A DNA stretch of 64,000 nt, taken from positions 2,108,001 through 2,172,000 of the forward strand of contig NC_079233.1 in NCBI RefSeq assembly GCF_028502605.1, given 5' to 3'. The stretch is from Trichoderma breve. Its lineage: Eukaryota; Ascomycota; Sordariomycetes; Hypocreales; Hypocreaceae. The stretch's first letter is position 1, and every line of letters starts with the position of its first letter. The translations under genes were made by a program, and so were the position numbers. Under the pieces are notes generated by a model. It did not search any database. It was given only the letters and a program-made list of their open reading frames with translations, and was not told the DNA's origin. Below, in pieces: positions 1 to 12,305 of the stretch.

Positions 1-2005
1 GGCAGCGAGACGGCGCAAACGCAGGCTGGAATGTGGATAGCAAGCCCGGTCTATCGATAATCGTCAAGAATAAAGATTCAAAGCGAGCGTAGAATGCGCT
101 TGGACCCTGCAATGTCGAGAATGCGGATGTCTTGCTGCGTGCTATCAGTTGTCATGGACGACGTGCAGGACGAGACTTAGCTCAAAGAAGAGAGCAGCTC
201 CCAAAGAGGAATTGGAATCGACAAGAAAGGGCACGACGTAACACGTAACACGTAGCCGGGAAAACGGGGAGGGGCCTTTCTCTCTTCCCAAAAGTGACCT
301 TGATTGAATTCGCTTTCAAGCTTTTTTTGGGTAATTCAGATGGCTGGGGAAAATGCTCGTGAGTGACCAACCATCCGAATTTCGCAAACCTGCGGTCGAG
401 GCAGGGACAAGCTCGCATTTTGGTTGGCCCAGCCACGCCTTTTACGGTATTGACTTTCGTTGGCCGGGCGACCGGGGTGACGTTGGCAAACAGTGGGGCG
501 CCGGGGCCGCGGGGGCGCTTCAGTGGCTGGAAATCGCCAGGTTCAGGTTTAGGTCCTGAAGAAGCCGCTGAGGCCATTTGGGCTGCACGGATTACAGGGG
601 CCGCAAAGCGCTGCTGAAGCGCCTCCAGGACCCGGAAACAGTGGGGGAGAGTTGTTTTTCCAGCGGGTGCCTTGCAGGGGAGCCAGTGCGCTAAAGAGGC
701 AGCTGGGCCTTTTTGGAGAGCGCAGTGGCGATACACGGAGTTTGGCGAACAATCTGGATTTGCACGCGATCGATCGTCGGTGAGGCTTCAGGGCTCAGGC
801 GGGTGGGTAAGACACGCATGGCTTTCGAGGACCTGCAGCATCGGTAGATTGTACGTTTGGGGCTGTTTGGCATGTGAATTACAGGCGGCTATTAGATCCT
901 GCATGCTGCTGGTTTGTCTGTCTCTTTTCCTCTCCGATTTGGACGCTCTTTTAACAGAACAGATACGGTACATGCGTATAGCAAGAGGCTGGTACTGGGC
1001 ATCAGCGCTACATGACAGAGAAATCCTCGTATCTTGGCGGGTTGCCATGACAATCCATTGGCTCTCGCACCCAAGGCGAGCTGGCCGAAGCTAATGCTTA
1101 GGGTCGTGTCAGGCATTAATTGGCAGCTCGTGTGTCGCGTCCGCTCCAGTACCAGATCCTGGTGTAGCTCTTACGAGTACATGCACCATACATGGATGGA
1201 CGGACGTGCTCTGAGGCGCAGCCCTACTGACCGCCTGAAAGAGTTCAAGTTTGAGCTCGGAAGCCATGGATCAACAATGGAATCGTCAACATTTGTAGCC
1301 TTTGGCAGAAGGCGTCTATATATAGCAATGTTTATTTCACGCATATCAACATAAGATTTACTTTTAGCTACATTTCTTACAATTGAGAGATGCCTCGGCA
1401 GTGGCAGTACAGTAATCCAAAGAACTGATTGCAGGTGGTAGACATGCCTATGCTCGTACTCGTATGCAGCCAAAACATTGAAGTCAATCCGACAGAAGAC
1501 CTAGAGCCGCTACTTGCCCCCTATTAATGCAGACATGCCTTGCGCCATTTAGAACAGTTCTCCGTAAGCTATGCATGTCTGTGTTGTTTTCCAGTCATAT
1601 AATTGCTCAGCTTGGCGGCTTGCCCCCTGCCTTTGCATTTTGCTGTCTGCAGCTCGTTATTAGTACGGAGCACCTGTTCCGCCTGCTTCCCGTCATTACT
1701 CCTACACGACCATTTTGTCGAAATCATCTTAATCCTACTACTGGTATTGCTTTTAATTTTGCAAGAATAAAAAGAAGAAGAAATTAATAAAAAGAGATCT
1801 AAACGCGCTTACCCTTCGTCGATATTAATCCAAGATGAATATTGAGTCCAATGTGTCGTGCAAGTTCGATGCATCCCATCTCGGAAACTCTTCGGTAGAC
1901 GCATATCGATAAAGGGCTACCCACCAATAAACATGGCCAGCTATCTGCAACGTACATCGTCATACCTTCCAGCTTCGACGCAGCTCTCTATGGCTGCATG
2001 CAAAT
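1..2005. other. Intergenic, no supported gene
   Basis: No open frame here has recognisable protein content or fungal splice structure. Short frames between 180 and 1800 are overlapping and unlike any family I know. An ATG on the minus strand at 155 opens a short frame toward the left edge, which could be the first exon of a gene outside the window (see findings). The last few hundred bases before 2006 must hold the promoter and leader of the RINT1 gene. Confidence 0.6.
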
Positions 2006-4505
2006 ATGACGACCATGTCCGGAATTACCAATGGCGTCTCCCTCGATACTCGAGTTGAAGATTATCTCGAGGATAAGCTTCAGTCCACCGCTGATCTTGA
2101 ACATCTCGACGAACTGCTCACAAATGTCGAATTACAGCGGAACCAGCTCCAGTCGCAGCTCGACGATGCCGTCAAAGAGCTTGAGGAGGCGCGGCGCACA
2201 GCCGACGAGCGCCATGCTGCGCTCCAAACCCGCATTTTCGAGTTCAACGAGTTGCAAGAAAGCATCGACAGACGTGTTCAGATAGCTGCCGCATCGGATG
2301 CGCCGAGCGAAGCCATCGCGCGATTGCAGAAGCCTATGAAACAGCTTCAAACCGTCGAGCTAGCCGAGAAGTACTTCATGCTGCTCCAAGATGCTGAGAG
2401 GTTGCGAAAAGAAGCTCGGTCTCATCTTCCGGGTAGCCCTAAGGAGGCTCTCGAACCATATGCGCAGCTAAAAGAGCTTGTCATTAGGCTCAGGTCCTTG
2501 CCTGGGAATGACGAACTTCACCTGGTGGATCATATCGAGAAGATGACGGAGAATCTTTGGAATGAAATGAAGCAAATCATGTCTTCTGAGCTGGAGACTG
2601 TGCTTAATAAGAAGCACTGGCCCAAGGTTGACCCCCAGTCTGAGATGGATGAGGAGTGGGTGGCCTGCATCGAGAAGCTCCTCGACCTCCAGATGCCAGA
2701 GGTGATTCATAGTACAGGCGTTGTGACCCTCTTACCATTTGAAGTCATGGCCAGAATGTTTGTCGCCGAGTTTCGCTTCCACTTTATTAGCGATAAACCG
2801 ACCAGCAGCCCTCAATCTGTTGGGACTCACTGCTTCCCCTGGGTTCTGGCGACTCTGGAAAAATGGGAGGACTTCTTTCGCGACAATCTTGGCCATCTCC
2901 TGGCATCCAAATTTCACGAGACGCCTGTGGCTAACAAGACGATATACGCGGATCCTGCATGCGCTCTTATTACGGCGATGCTGCCAGTCATTCGGGAGAA
3001 AGTTGATGCTGTAGTATCGGAGACGAGCGCGAATCCTGGATTCTTAAGCAACTTCATCTCACAGATCATGACTCTTGACGAGACAATTCGATCACGATTC
3101 AACTATGACGGTGGCGATCCTGAGAACGGTTGGGCAGGACTGTCTGAGAGCGTCTTAGAGAATTACTTTGATGCGTGGTATCAGGCCGAGAGGAGCTTTG
3201 CGCTGGAGAGATTCGAGGTGATTATGGAATCACGAGATGGGCGCAAAATCGACTACGACTACTCAGTGTCCGGCAAGATGAAGCCCACCTATGCGGCCGT
3301 GCAAATCACCGATCTGTTACGAGTAGTGACGACGAAATACGAGCGTCTCCGCAAAGTCAAGCAAAAGCTCAGATTCCTGACCGATATTCAACTGGATATT
3401 CTTGACGGATATCATGACCGTCTTAGAAGCTCGCTCGAGGCTTACCAATCTCTAACCTCTACATTGGGCCGAACCATCCATGGTGTAACAAAAGAGCAAC
3501 TGGCTGCCTTGGAGGGGACAGGGGCTTTGGAGACGCTGTGTAAAGTGATTGGTAGTGCCGACCACATTGCGAACACATTGACAGAATGGGGAGATGAAGA
3601 GGTAGGCTACACCCATCTATTGAGGGAAGAAGAAATGCTAATGAAACTCATAGTTCTTTGTCATACTATGGGATCAGCTGCATAAACGCGAATCCAGACA
3701 GATTAGGCCCCAAGGCTCGACCATTGCCAGCATGGTCGGACACAGCGATGATATTAAGGAGCGCACTGTTGCCGCAGTTGATGGAGGCGATGAGAATGGA
3801 GCCATCTTTGATGAGACTATTGCGGCATACACCAACCGTCGCAAGGCAGGCGAAGAACTTCTCGTTGGCGCTTTGGTCGAGTCTCACTCCAAAGCGCTGC
3901 GTGCCTACACTCACAACGTTCAGTGGACCACAGTTGGCGAAAGCGCAACTCCAGGTAAGCTCATCCCCCTATACAATATGGTGGACCTTGCTAATTCCAT
4001 TATGAAAGATGACTCTTCAGCCCTCTCGATCACGCCAGAGCTAGACGAGCCGTTGAGCGTCCTCAAGAGGAATATGGAATTTTTGAGCAAAGCTCTGTCG
4101 GCCGCCTCCTTCCGCCGTGTCTGGCGGGATGCACTTGACAGGCTCCAGGACTTGTTGTGGTCCAGCATTCTTACCCGCCAGTCGTTTACCGCTTTTGGGG
4201 CTGCGCAGCTCGCGCATGATTGCGCAACCATCTTTTCGCTTGTGGATCGCTTCATTCCCAATGGCTCCGCGGCACTAGAATCTCTTCGCGAGGGGCTCGT
4301 CCTACTCAACTTACCAGCGGCGGTAGAGGGCGACGGTGTTTCGAGTGCTGCCATGACACTTAAACAGGCTAGTGACCGAGCGTTTACGAATAATGACGAG
4401 GCTCGCAAGGTCCTTGAAGAATTAGAGCTGGTGGCGCTGACACCACCAAATGCAAGACAAATTCTCCAGAGGCGAGTAGAGAATGACGAGAATGTCGGGT
4501 GGTGA
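2006..4505 (+). CDS. RINT1: RINT1/Tip20 family vesicle-tethering protein
   Basis: Exons are 2006-3601 and 3654-4505, giving 815 residues. The 52-bp intron has a GT start, an AG end and a TGCTAAT branch site. Family knowledge: RINT1/Tip20 is a subunit of the Dsl1/NRZ complex on the endoplasmic reticulum, which tethers retrograde Golgi vesicles and binds SNAREs. Visible in the protein: an N-terminal Glu/Gln-rich coiled coil (about residues 12-90), then a long helical body of the CATCHR type, including the family's conserved segments around FPWVLATLEKW and, just after the splice, LWDQLHKRESRQIRPQG. Joining the two frames removes an apparent stop at 3683-3685 and restores that conserved block, which supports the intron. 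A second ATG lies three codons after the chosen start, so either could be used. The gene converges on the carrier gene downstream. Confidence 0.9.
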
Positions 4506-4878
4506 TATGATAGAACTCCGGTTTTGTATAGATCTGAATTGACAGAAAATGGACGCTGTTCATCAGTATCATGATGCATCAAAAGCAGCACATCATATAA
4601 TAAGATATTATCTAAATGATTAATTCCATGTTGAATGCCCAAACTCTTCAGCCAACCAAGAGCAATACGGGATGTCTAATGTGTTAAGCTATCGAAAAAT
4701 TCCGTCTCTATCAGATATGTTTCGCCTTGAACTTTTTGTCGGCTCACGCTCATCAAAAACCAATGACTTTTTTATATCTCTTTTCCTTGACCCATAAACG
4801 CCCCCCTCCATCATCCAAAAGAAAGAAAGAAAGAAAAAGTTGTCCGCTCATCTTCTTGACTTCAAATCCCCCCTCTCC
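4506..4878. other. Convergent 3' region
   Basis: This short stretch separates the ends of the RINT1 gene (+) and the mitochondrial carrier gene (-). It holds a run of GAAA-type repeats near 4822-4836 and otherwise AT-rich sequence, as expected for facing 3' untranslated regions. I see no gene. Confidence 0.6.
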
Positions 4879-5933
4879 TTAGTTGATAGCACGCATGGTC
4901 ATTTCAACCACGGCAAAGGTACCTGCACTCACGGGCATGGCCCTGAGAAGCGTAGGTCCAATACCCTTCCAGAAGCCCCTGACACCATCAGCGCGCCATG
5001 TGGCAGAGAAGCAGGAGCGCATGGTCGGGTACTTCTGCTGGGCGCCGAAGCCGTCCGTCTGCATCTTGCTCTTGATGACATCGAAGGGGTAGCTGGCCAG
5101 CCAGAGGGCCTCGCCGGCGAGACCTCCGTACAGGGCGATCTTGTAGCTGGGGATCTGCTTGCGGTCGATGCCGTTGCGCGCAGCGTCGGCGTTCATGAGG
5201 TACTCGAAAGCGGTGAACCAGGCACCGTAGGCAAAGGACTCTCGCCAGACAGTCACGACCTCACCCCTGTACAGGCCGCTCAGAGCGCCGTTGTGGGAGC
5301 TGACCTTGCGGATGCAGTCCAGGGGCCCGTTATACAGGCGTCCCTCGCCGTGCGGCTGGCTCTGCAGGCGGATACGGATGTGCTCGATGGGCCCGGACAG
5401 AGGCGCATTGGCTACACCGGCAAAGGCTCCGGCCAAGAAATACTGGCCGTAGCCAAGTTCGGAGGCCCTGCCCTGGGCGGTGTTGCGAGCCTCAAGCCAC
5501 CGACGAGCAGCGTGGAAAGCGCCGAACTGCACGGACACACAAGCGCCGATACCGATGAGGGGCGTCAGCGTGCCCTTGTAGAAGGCCAGGGCGCCTTCAT
5601 TCTTGTAGATGGAGGTAGCGGCCTCGAGAGCGCCAGCGTACTGGTTCGACGTCTGCAGACGGACTTTGACGATATCGAAGGGTTGGCCTGGGAGAAGAGG
5701 GTCAGCAATGTGGGTTTCTAATGAGCCGCGAGAAAGCGCTTCGGACCGTCGCCAGATTTGCGACTGAGTCCCGCCTTTCAACCACAGGGAGAAGATGAGG
5801 ATGATGGGATAAAAGGCAGAGGAGAAGCCATACCAATCAGGACTTGGGCAATACCGCCAACAGCGCCGGAGAAGAGATCCTTTGCTGTCTGCAGCGCACC
5901 GCCTTGGTGCTGTTCAATCTCGGCGGCAGCCAT
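4879..5933 (-). CDS. ymc1: Mitochondrial carrier protein, YMC1-like
   Basis: Minus-strand exons are 5834-5933 and 4879-5687, joined across a 146-bp GT-AG intron, giving 302 residues, the usual size for this family. Family knowledge: mitochondrial carriers are six-helix inner-membrane transporters built of three repeats; Ymc1-type members carry organic or amino acid substrates, and the exact substrate cannot be read from sequence. All three repeat signatures are present: QPFDIVKVRLQ, PIEHIRIRLQ and YPFDVIKSKMQ. The block GTLTPLIGIGACVSVQFG is characteristic of the YMC branch. The first exon supplies the start of helix 1 (LFSGAVGGIAQVLIG); without it the frame begins in intron sequence. The second signature has Glu rather than Asp, as in other YMC relatives. 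The assignment to YMC1 rather than to a carnitine carrier rests on resemblance only. Confidence 0.9.
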
Positions 5934-6574
5934 CTAAAATTTGGTGGCCCCGCGGCCGGAACCGATAACGGAATTGAGGTTCGACGAGAGAGTGTATACC
6001 AAATTGAAGAGGATATGAACGAAAATAACAGAACTCAAGACAGAATATTACGGCTAGGGGAAGAAAAGGAAAAGGAAAGGAGAAAAAAAAAAGAAGCTGA
6101 CCGACCGATGGCTTGTCGAGAGGGACCCCGATGACCCGTCCGATATCGACAATGTCGTGATTTGATAAGTCGAGATAGCGGCTATACAAAAATGGTTAGG
6201 AGGCACGGATATAAGGATTCAATGTCTTGTTTGGTGCATCCCCCACGAATTGAGTGGGTAATATTTTGTTTGCTCCGTATGGGGTAATTACCCTGAAATC
6301 TAATAACAGAATGCGAGATCGGTCCATGATCCAACAAGATTAATTGAAGCTGCGCCGGAATGAGTATATACGGTTATATACCATCAAAACGAAGAAATGG
6401 CTAAATGGAACTTCAATTGCTGGACGGTGTATCCTACCGTTTGTGGCATCTTTATAAAGGCCAACTCGACCTTTTGTTCATATCAGATCGCTTGCTGATG
6501 GTTAGTATATATATAAATAGGCTATATCCAATCTCAACCAATGCAATCATCGTTTGCTTCATCTCAAAACTTCG
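5934..6574. other. Carrier promoter and RBR-gene 3' region
   Basis: Both flanking genes are on the minus strand, so this stretch holds the promoter and leader of the carrier gene (right of 5933) and the 3' end of the RING-IBR-RING gene. On the minus strand the part nearest the carrier start is pyrimidine-rich (about 6060-6095), typical of fungal leaders. No gene seen. Confidence 0.55.
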
Positions 6575-7782
6575 TCAAAGGCCCCAACCTGGAGCCGCAC
6601 GCTGAGCAGGTGCAGCGGCAGCTCGATTCATCCCACCATTTCGAGTGACCAGCATATCTTCACTCCACAACTCACATCCACAAGTCTTCCAAGGCTTCCC
6701 GCAGGTGTAGCAGAATTCAGCCTTGCAACGGCAGTCTACAAGTCACAATGTTTCAGCAGCAAGTTCAAAATCAAGATTAGTAAAAGAAAAGAAGAAGACG
6801 TCATCTCACATATATGATTGCACCCGACTGCAAGTTCCACAACGCGGCGGCATTTATAGCATCGTTTCCAGCCACGATCTCCCGCCACGCGAAGCAAGTC
6901 GGCCGTTGCCGTATCCTTGGGACAGTCTCCCGTATGTGACGCGCCTTTGCAGATGACGCACGTCTTTCTCCCGCATTTAACACATGTGCCGACTTCGTCT
7001 TTAATGAACTGCTTGGGAATAAACGTCGAGCAAGTCGGGACGTGACAATACTCTCTCTTTTCGGAATTGTACTCGAGCTCCTTGGCGCGATACTTGCCGA
7101 GGATGTCTGGCGATAGGAAAATCTGGTTGACGCCAGTGAGGGGGATAGGCTTGTTGCAACACTGAGGAGGGAACATAGACTCGTCGTCGATTGCCTTTTT
7201 GACGTAGTTTGACAGGCATCCTCGGCAATAGTCGTGGGAGCAAGGGCATCGCAGCGTGTCCGCGAAGGGGAACTCGTCGGTGCAGACAAGGCAGCGTCGC
7301 CGTTTGCTGGCTCTGGTCACTGCTCGCTCCTGTCCTCCCTTTCTCGACGACTCGGCAACAGTCAAGGCCTCATCGCCGCCATTGAACAAGACGATAAGTT
7401 TGCTAGTCATCTCATCAGACATGGTTCCCGACGACTCCCCATTTTGAGGGAAATCATCTAGGGGGAATCCGCGTTGATTAAAGTCGTCCGAACCGAAACC
7501 ATTGAGTACAAGCTCCCTGTCGCGTCTGGCCTGGTCCTCTTGGTTGACAAGTTCCCTGATGATGTCGGCATCACTGACGACCGCGCGGGCCACACTACGA
7601 GTCAGTGCTTGGTCATGAAGCAAGGTATGAAACGACTGGAGCTCTGCGTTAAAGCATTCGAGCGCGAACTCGAAATCAGGAGCCTCGCCCTCGCGATACT
7701 TGCCCTTGATCATGCTCTGGGCATCTTGCAATTGAAGCTCGATGATCAGATCAAGGCTTTCCTGGTCCATTTCGTAATCCAT
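6575..7782 (-). CDS. RBR (RING-IBR-RING) E3 ubiquitin ligase
   Basis: Minus-strand exons are 6810-7782 and 6575-6735 with a 74-bp intron, giving 377 residues. Family knowledge: RBR ligases take ubiquitin from an E2 onto a cysteine of the second RING before passing it to a substrate. Visible: RING1 from Cys164 (CLVCTDEF, then CPCSHDYCRGC), an IBR domain about 246-287 (CGRKTCVICKGASHTGDC), and RING2 starting at Cys308 (CYKCRRVVELAVGCNHIYC). Spacing of Cys308, 311, 321 and 326 matches the Parkin RING2 pattern, which makes Cys321 the likely catalytic residue. The intron falls between Cys321 and Cys326, so the unspliced frame would lose most of RING2. The N-terminal 160 residues are acidic, helical-looking and not assigned. 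Many fungi have several such genes; the substrate is unknown. Confidence 0.88.
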
Positions 7783-9067
7783 GATTTGTGCAATGAGCTT
7801 TAAGAAATCAGTGCATGGATGAATGAATGCCGTATATCGTGTTAACTCGACGCCAACTGTCTAGAGACCACGCCTAGTTTTGGGACATTTGCCAAATTGA
7901 GAAGAGAAAAACAAGGGGAAAATGCACATGTACTACAAGTAGGCCAGTCTGTATCCCTCTGCCTGAGTATGTAATCCGTACCTGGAATGTCATTTGCGCG
8001 AGACATAATCTTGCTTGCCACTCGTCCCCTCACTTATCACTTCCTGCGGGAGGCCGACAAAGAGTCACCTCCGGGATAAGATACTCCGCATGTACAAAAG
8101 ACTACTTGATGCTTGTGGTTGTTTCAAGCAAAGTGCGGGGATATCATCAAGACATACTGTACCGTGCATGTCTACAGAGTATATGGATATGACAGAACTT
8201 TTATGCACAATTTCATAAACCAGTCGATGAAACTTGAACTCCATTTTGACGATTCATAGCATCTTCATACCAGATTCCGGACGATCAATCTATTGTGAAA
8301 TACTCCGTATATGTACCTTGCTATGCTTATGTCCGCCCATCCGCAGTGGGGTCGGTGCAAGCTCCGGAATCTCTGCCGCATTTATAAGACCGTTTGTTCA
8401 ATATCCAGAAGAACTGTGAGCAACTCATATAAAAGCGGCTCCCGCTGACATCTATCAACCAATATCTTCTGCTATTTTCTGAGATGATGCTGTTATTTGC
8501 ATCATAAGATGAAGTCTAATATCGGGGATGGATTTGTGTTTGCTTTATTCCGAAAGGGTTGTGGAGAAGGTTTACAGCATTGCCCATAAGCAGTAACTAC
8601 AAGGAAGATATTTGACCTATCATACAAAGTTTATGTACTTGTAACTAGACAAATTAATCTGAATATAAGCTTGATTTACACACGAAAAACAAAAAACCAA
8701 GATCAAACTGTCAAGCTCAAAATAATTGACCTGGGTTCGCTGCTTTTACCATTACGATTCCCGGGTAGACGCCAAATCTGCAAGGCACAATAGCCTATGT
8801 GGACAAGAGCGAGCACGGCATGCGGCCTAGCCATGGCGCAAGCTCGAGTTGCACTCGGACTCAGCACCGGCGATCACCATATCTTGGACAAGACTATATG
8901 AATTGGTATTTTCCGTGGCTTTACCGATAACCGTTTATAATGTAGACGAAAGCAATTGGCTTCCTATCTTTGTAGGTGCGCTCGTTTGTGCTCAACCAAG
9001 ATAGAGCGCAAGTTGGATACAGAGACTACTCGAAGCACTGCGATTTTGGTCAATCAAATCACAAAAA
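7783..9067. other. Divergent intergenic region, RBR gene and sulfatase
   Basis: This 1.3-kb stretch must contain both divergent promoters. It is AT-rich around 8500-8710. An ATGGCGC half of the sulfur-regulator (CYS3-type) consensus occurs at 8833-8839 but the second half does not match, so I do not call a site. No coding frame is convincing. Confidence 0.5.
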
Positions 9068-11036
9068 ATGGCTCTTAGGTTGAGCCGTTCGCTCCTTGCA
9101 TCGTCATTGCTGTTTTCAGCAATTCTTCTAGCAGATGCGGCTCCAAGTCATCCAAACATCGTCTTCATCTTGACAGACGATCAGGATAACCATATGGGAT
9201 CCCTGCAACATATGCCGTCACTGCAGAAGCATCTAGTCCACCAGGGCACTACGTTTGAGAGACATTATTGCTCTAGTATGTTTCACCAAAGTGTCGCGTA
9301 CAAAGTGAATGTCCCGTTCAAGGCTGACCTGAGTCATTTCTCTTAGCTGCTATATGCTGTCCTTCGCGCGTTAGCCTTTGGACTGGACAACTGGCTCACA
9401 ATACCAATGTAACAAATGTGAATCCTCCATGGGGTGAGTGTTTTCAATAGCCATCATCAATTAGAATTTCAAGTCTGATTTATAAGCAGGAGGATATCCC
9501 AAGTTTGTCCAAAATGGCTACAACGACCACCATCTAGCCCTCTGGCTGCAACAATCCGGCTACAACACTTACTACGTGGGGAAACTCTTCAATGCTCATA
9601 CCATTTACAACTACGACTCCCCTCATGTTAGCGGATATACCCAGTCAAACTTCTTTCTTGACCCCTTCACGTATCAATACTACAATGTCAGCACCACTAA
9701 GAACGGGGCACCGCCAACCAACCCTGTCGGCAAGTATTCTACTGATATCGTAGCTGAGAGCGCCAATGAATTCCTCGACCATGCTCTCCAGGACGACTCT
9801 CCTTTCTTTATAACTCTCGCGCCAATTGCCCCTCATGCACTCGTGGGTGAAGGTTCTTTGGGGGGATTCGACCCTCCGCAAGTTGCGGAGCGGCACGAAG
9901 GCCTCTTTCCTGAGTACAAGATTCCCCGGACGCCAAACTTCAATCCCGATTCTCCAAGTGGTGTTAGCTGGGTATCAAAGCTTCCTAAGTTGAACGATAC
10001 CGTCCTTGATTATAACGACGAGTATCAAAGGCGGCGTCTCAGGTCCCTTCAGGCCGTAGATGAGATTGTTGAATCCGTTGTCGATCGCCTTGAGCAAGCC
10101 GGCGTGTTGGGAGATACCTTCATATTTTACACCTCCGACAATGGCTACCACATTGGCCAACATCGATTACATCCTGGCAAAACATGTGGATTCGAGACCG
10201 ATATCAATGTCCCTCTAGTCGTCCGTGGTCCTGGAGTCCCCGCTCAGAGAGTCACCCAAGTTCCCTCCTCCCACACAGATCTTGCGCCAACAATATTGCA
10301 AATAGTCGGCATCGAAATTGGAGATAAGAAATTTGACGGGACACCCATTGACATTCATGGCAAGGACACCGAACCTCGGTCGGAGCATGCTGCTGTCGAG
10401 TTTTGGGGATTTGGACTTGCAGAGAGTCTCTTTGGCAGGGAGAATGGTCCACCCATTTATCTCAACAATACTTACAAGGGGCTTCGCATTGAGGCAGAGA
10501 GTTATGGCTTCTATTATTCCGTCTGGTGTAGCAACGAAAAGGAGCTTTATGATATGAAGGTATGATGAACCGACAAGTTTTGGCGGTTTAAAAAGGGATT
10601 TGCTGACGCTCAATGACCATAGGCTGACCCAGGTCAACTACACAACCTCCTCTCCTCCAAAGAGAGTGATATTGACGCCACGATTACCATTGATGGTAAA
10701 CAATGGCCCCTTGAAAAGGTCGCTGACCGACTGGACGCCCTGATGATGGTCCTCAAATCCTGCAAGCAGCAATCTTGCACGCATCCCTGGAAGAGTCTTC
10801 ATCCATCAGGCGACGTTCGAAACTTTCACGATGCACTCTCCACAGAGTATGATGATTTCTACAATGAGCAAGTGAAAGTGAGCTTCACCAATTGTGAAGC
10901 TGGCTACATCATTGAATCGGAAGGGCCCCAAGGCTTCCATACTTTTGAAGTTGGAGGGGGCCACGCTGATGGTGGAATCTATGATACATCGGAGCAACAA
11001 GTTTTGATCAATCCTGACTGGAGTCTCTGGGAATAG
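9068..11036 (+). CDS. Secreted sulfatase (arylsulfatase family)
   Basis: Four exons (9068-9275, 9347-9433, 9490-10559, 10623-11036) give 592 residues. Family knowledge: type I sulfatases hydrolyse sulfate esters using a formylglycine made from a Cys or Ser in a C/S-x-P-x-R motif. The protein starts with a hydrophobic signal peptide (about residues 1-24, ending ...LLADA), followed by NIVFILTDDQDNHMG, whose Asp pair binds the metal ion. The modification motif CCPSR lies at residues 73-77 and appears only after removal of the first intron. Later family blocks are YVGKLFNAH, FFITLAPIAPH and the C-terminal metal site FYTSDNGYHIGQHR. Length fits fungal choline-sulfatase or arylsulfatase relatives of 550-620 residues. 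The likely role is sulfur scavenging outside the cell; the substrate cannot be told from sequence. Confidence 0.9.
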
Positions 11037-11201
11037 AGTGTATAGATTGAGGAATGGCCACGGTGATGATTGCATACATCCGCACGCATATATATAACTG
11101 TAGGATAGTAAAAACCGCTAATGACAGCTATATACCGGTCTCAGTAATAGAATACTCGAATAAAACTGGTAATTTTTTTCTTTAGCTGGCAAATTCCAAG
11201 C

Positions 11202-12305
11202 TCAAGGATTCACATAGTCTCCTGGAATCTTGTCTCGTCCCTCCACCTTCACCGTCGTGAACTTGTTCACATCCACTCCGTGCAACGCCCGAGCGTTCAC
11301 CCCCGTTCTCGTGTGCTGGTTATCGTACAACCGGCGCATATTCCCCGGAAGCGCAGCAATTTCTTCCTCAGACAGTTCGTTATTGAACTGATTCATCAAA
11401 ATGACACCGCATATCTTGCAGAAAACCTTGTCCAACATGCCCGTGTTGAATCGGTACCTTCCGATGTTGGCTTCGTCACCGGATAAGATGACGAATTTAT
11501 TTTCGCTATATACCCAGATAGCGGCATTCTGAAGTTTCTCCATTAGAATAGCTAGACTCGAAAATGGATTGAAATAGCGATACTTACGCGCTCGCAGCTG
11601 CTGCAATTGCATTGAATAGCTCTTTCAAAGGTCTCATCCAGAGGCTTGGCCGTTGTGGCTATAGTGAGTGCACCACAGTGGCAGCTGCCTGTATATACAA
11701 CATCTTCGCCCTCAGGCTTGGGAAGCTCTCCCTTGTGAACTGGAGGCTGATATGGTTCTCCTAGGGAGGCACCATCGTATCTGCCATGTGGTATTAGCTT
11801 GCTTTCAGGCAAATTGAGGGTGGGAAGACGACTTACGGGGTTCTCTCTAGAACCCAGGTATCCAAACCTTGAAAAGTATGGGCCTATAAATTCTTGTTAC
11901 TATTTCCTGTCCTCCATATGATGCGGCTTATATATGACTGACATTAAGAGCAAGTTGAAAGTCTTTCTTCTCATCCTCTGTCGATCCAGCTATTGCTGTA
12001 GCGCATGTAGGGCAAAACTGTAATCGGAGAATAAGTAAAGGAGCGTGTGATTCTTTCAGATTCAGCCCTTCTCATACCAGATGCTTCAGCTTCTTAGGAC
12101 CAAAGGCGTATGTCGTCAGGTCCTCTAAGCTGCCCTTGATAATCTTCACATTGTCTTTACCAGGAAATATCCAGAGATAGCCCTTTTTGTTACAGATGTT
12201 GCAGTTGCAGTCGGATGCTGTCTTGATTTCAGGCAACTTTGTCTCAAATACAAACTTGCCGCAGTGGCAGTTTCCTCGGTATATGATGGTCTCCGCTTCA
12301 GCCAT
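11202..12305 (-). CDS. Tandem double GFA-domain (CENP-V type) zinc protein
   Basis: Five minus-strand exons (12078-12305, 11943-12017, 11837-11883, 11588-11780, 11202-11528) give 289 residues. Family knowledge: the GFA fold binds zinc through a CxC...CxxC...CxxC pattern and is found in glutathione-dependent formaldehyde-activating enzymes and many uncharacterised relatives. Two complete copies are visible. Copy 1 (about residues 8-100) has GNCHCGKF, then CNCNIC, then FCPTCAT. Copy 2 (from about residue 135) has GSCHCGALTI, then QCNCSSC, then VFCKICGV. Most family members have one copy, so this is a fusion or internal duplication. All introns join in frame and each exon edge falls at a GT-AG pair. 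The real substrate is unknown; the formaldehyde link is by family name only. The gene ends 165 bases from the sulfatase stop, facing it. Confidence 0.85.

Noticed and set aside
4840..5721. Plus-strand frame of 293 codons opposite the mitochondrial carrier
   Set aside because: Shadow of the carrier's coding strand; no family blocks, while the minus strand shows three carrier signatures.
8833..8839. Half of a CYS3-type sulfur regulator site upstream of the sulfatase
   Set aside because: Only the first seven of ten consensus bases fit; a full palindromic site is missing.
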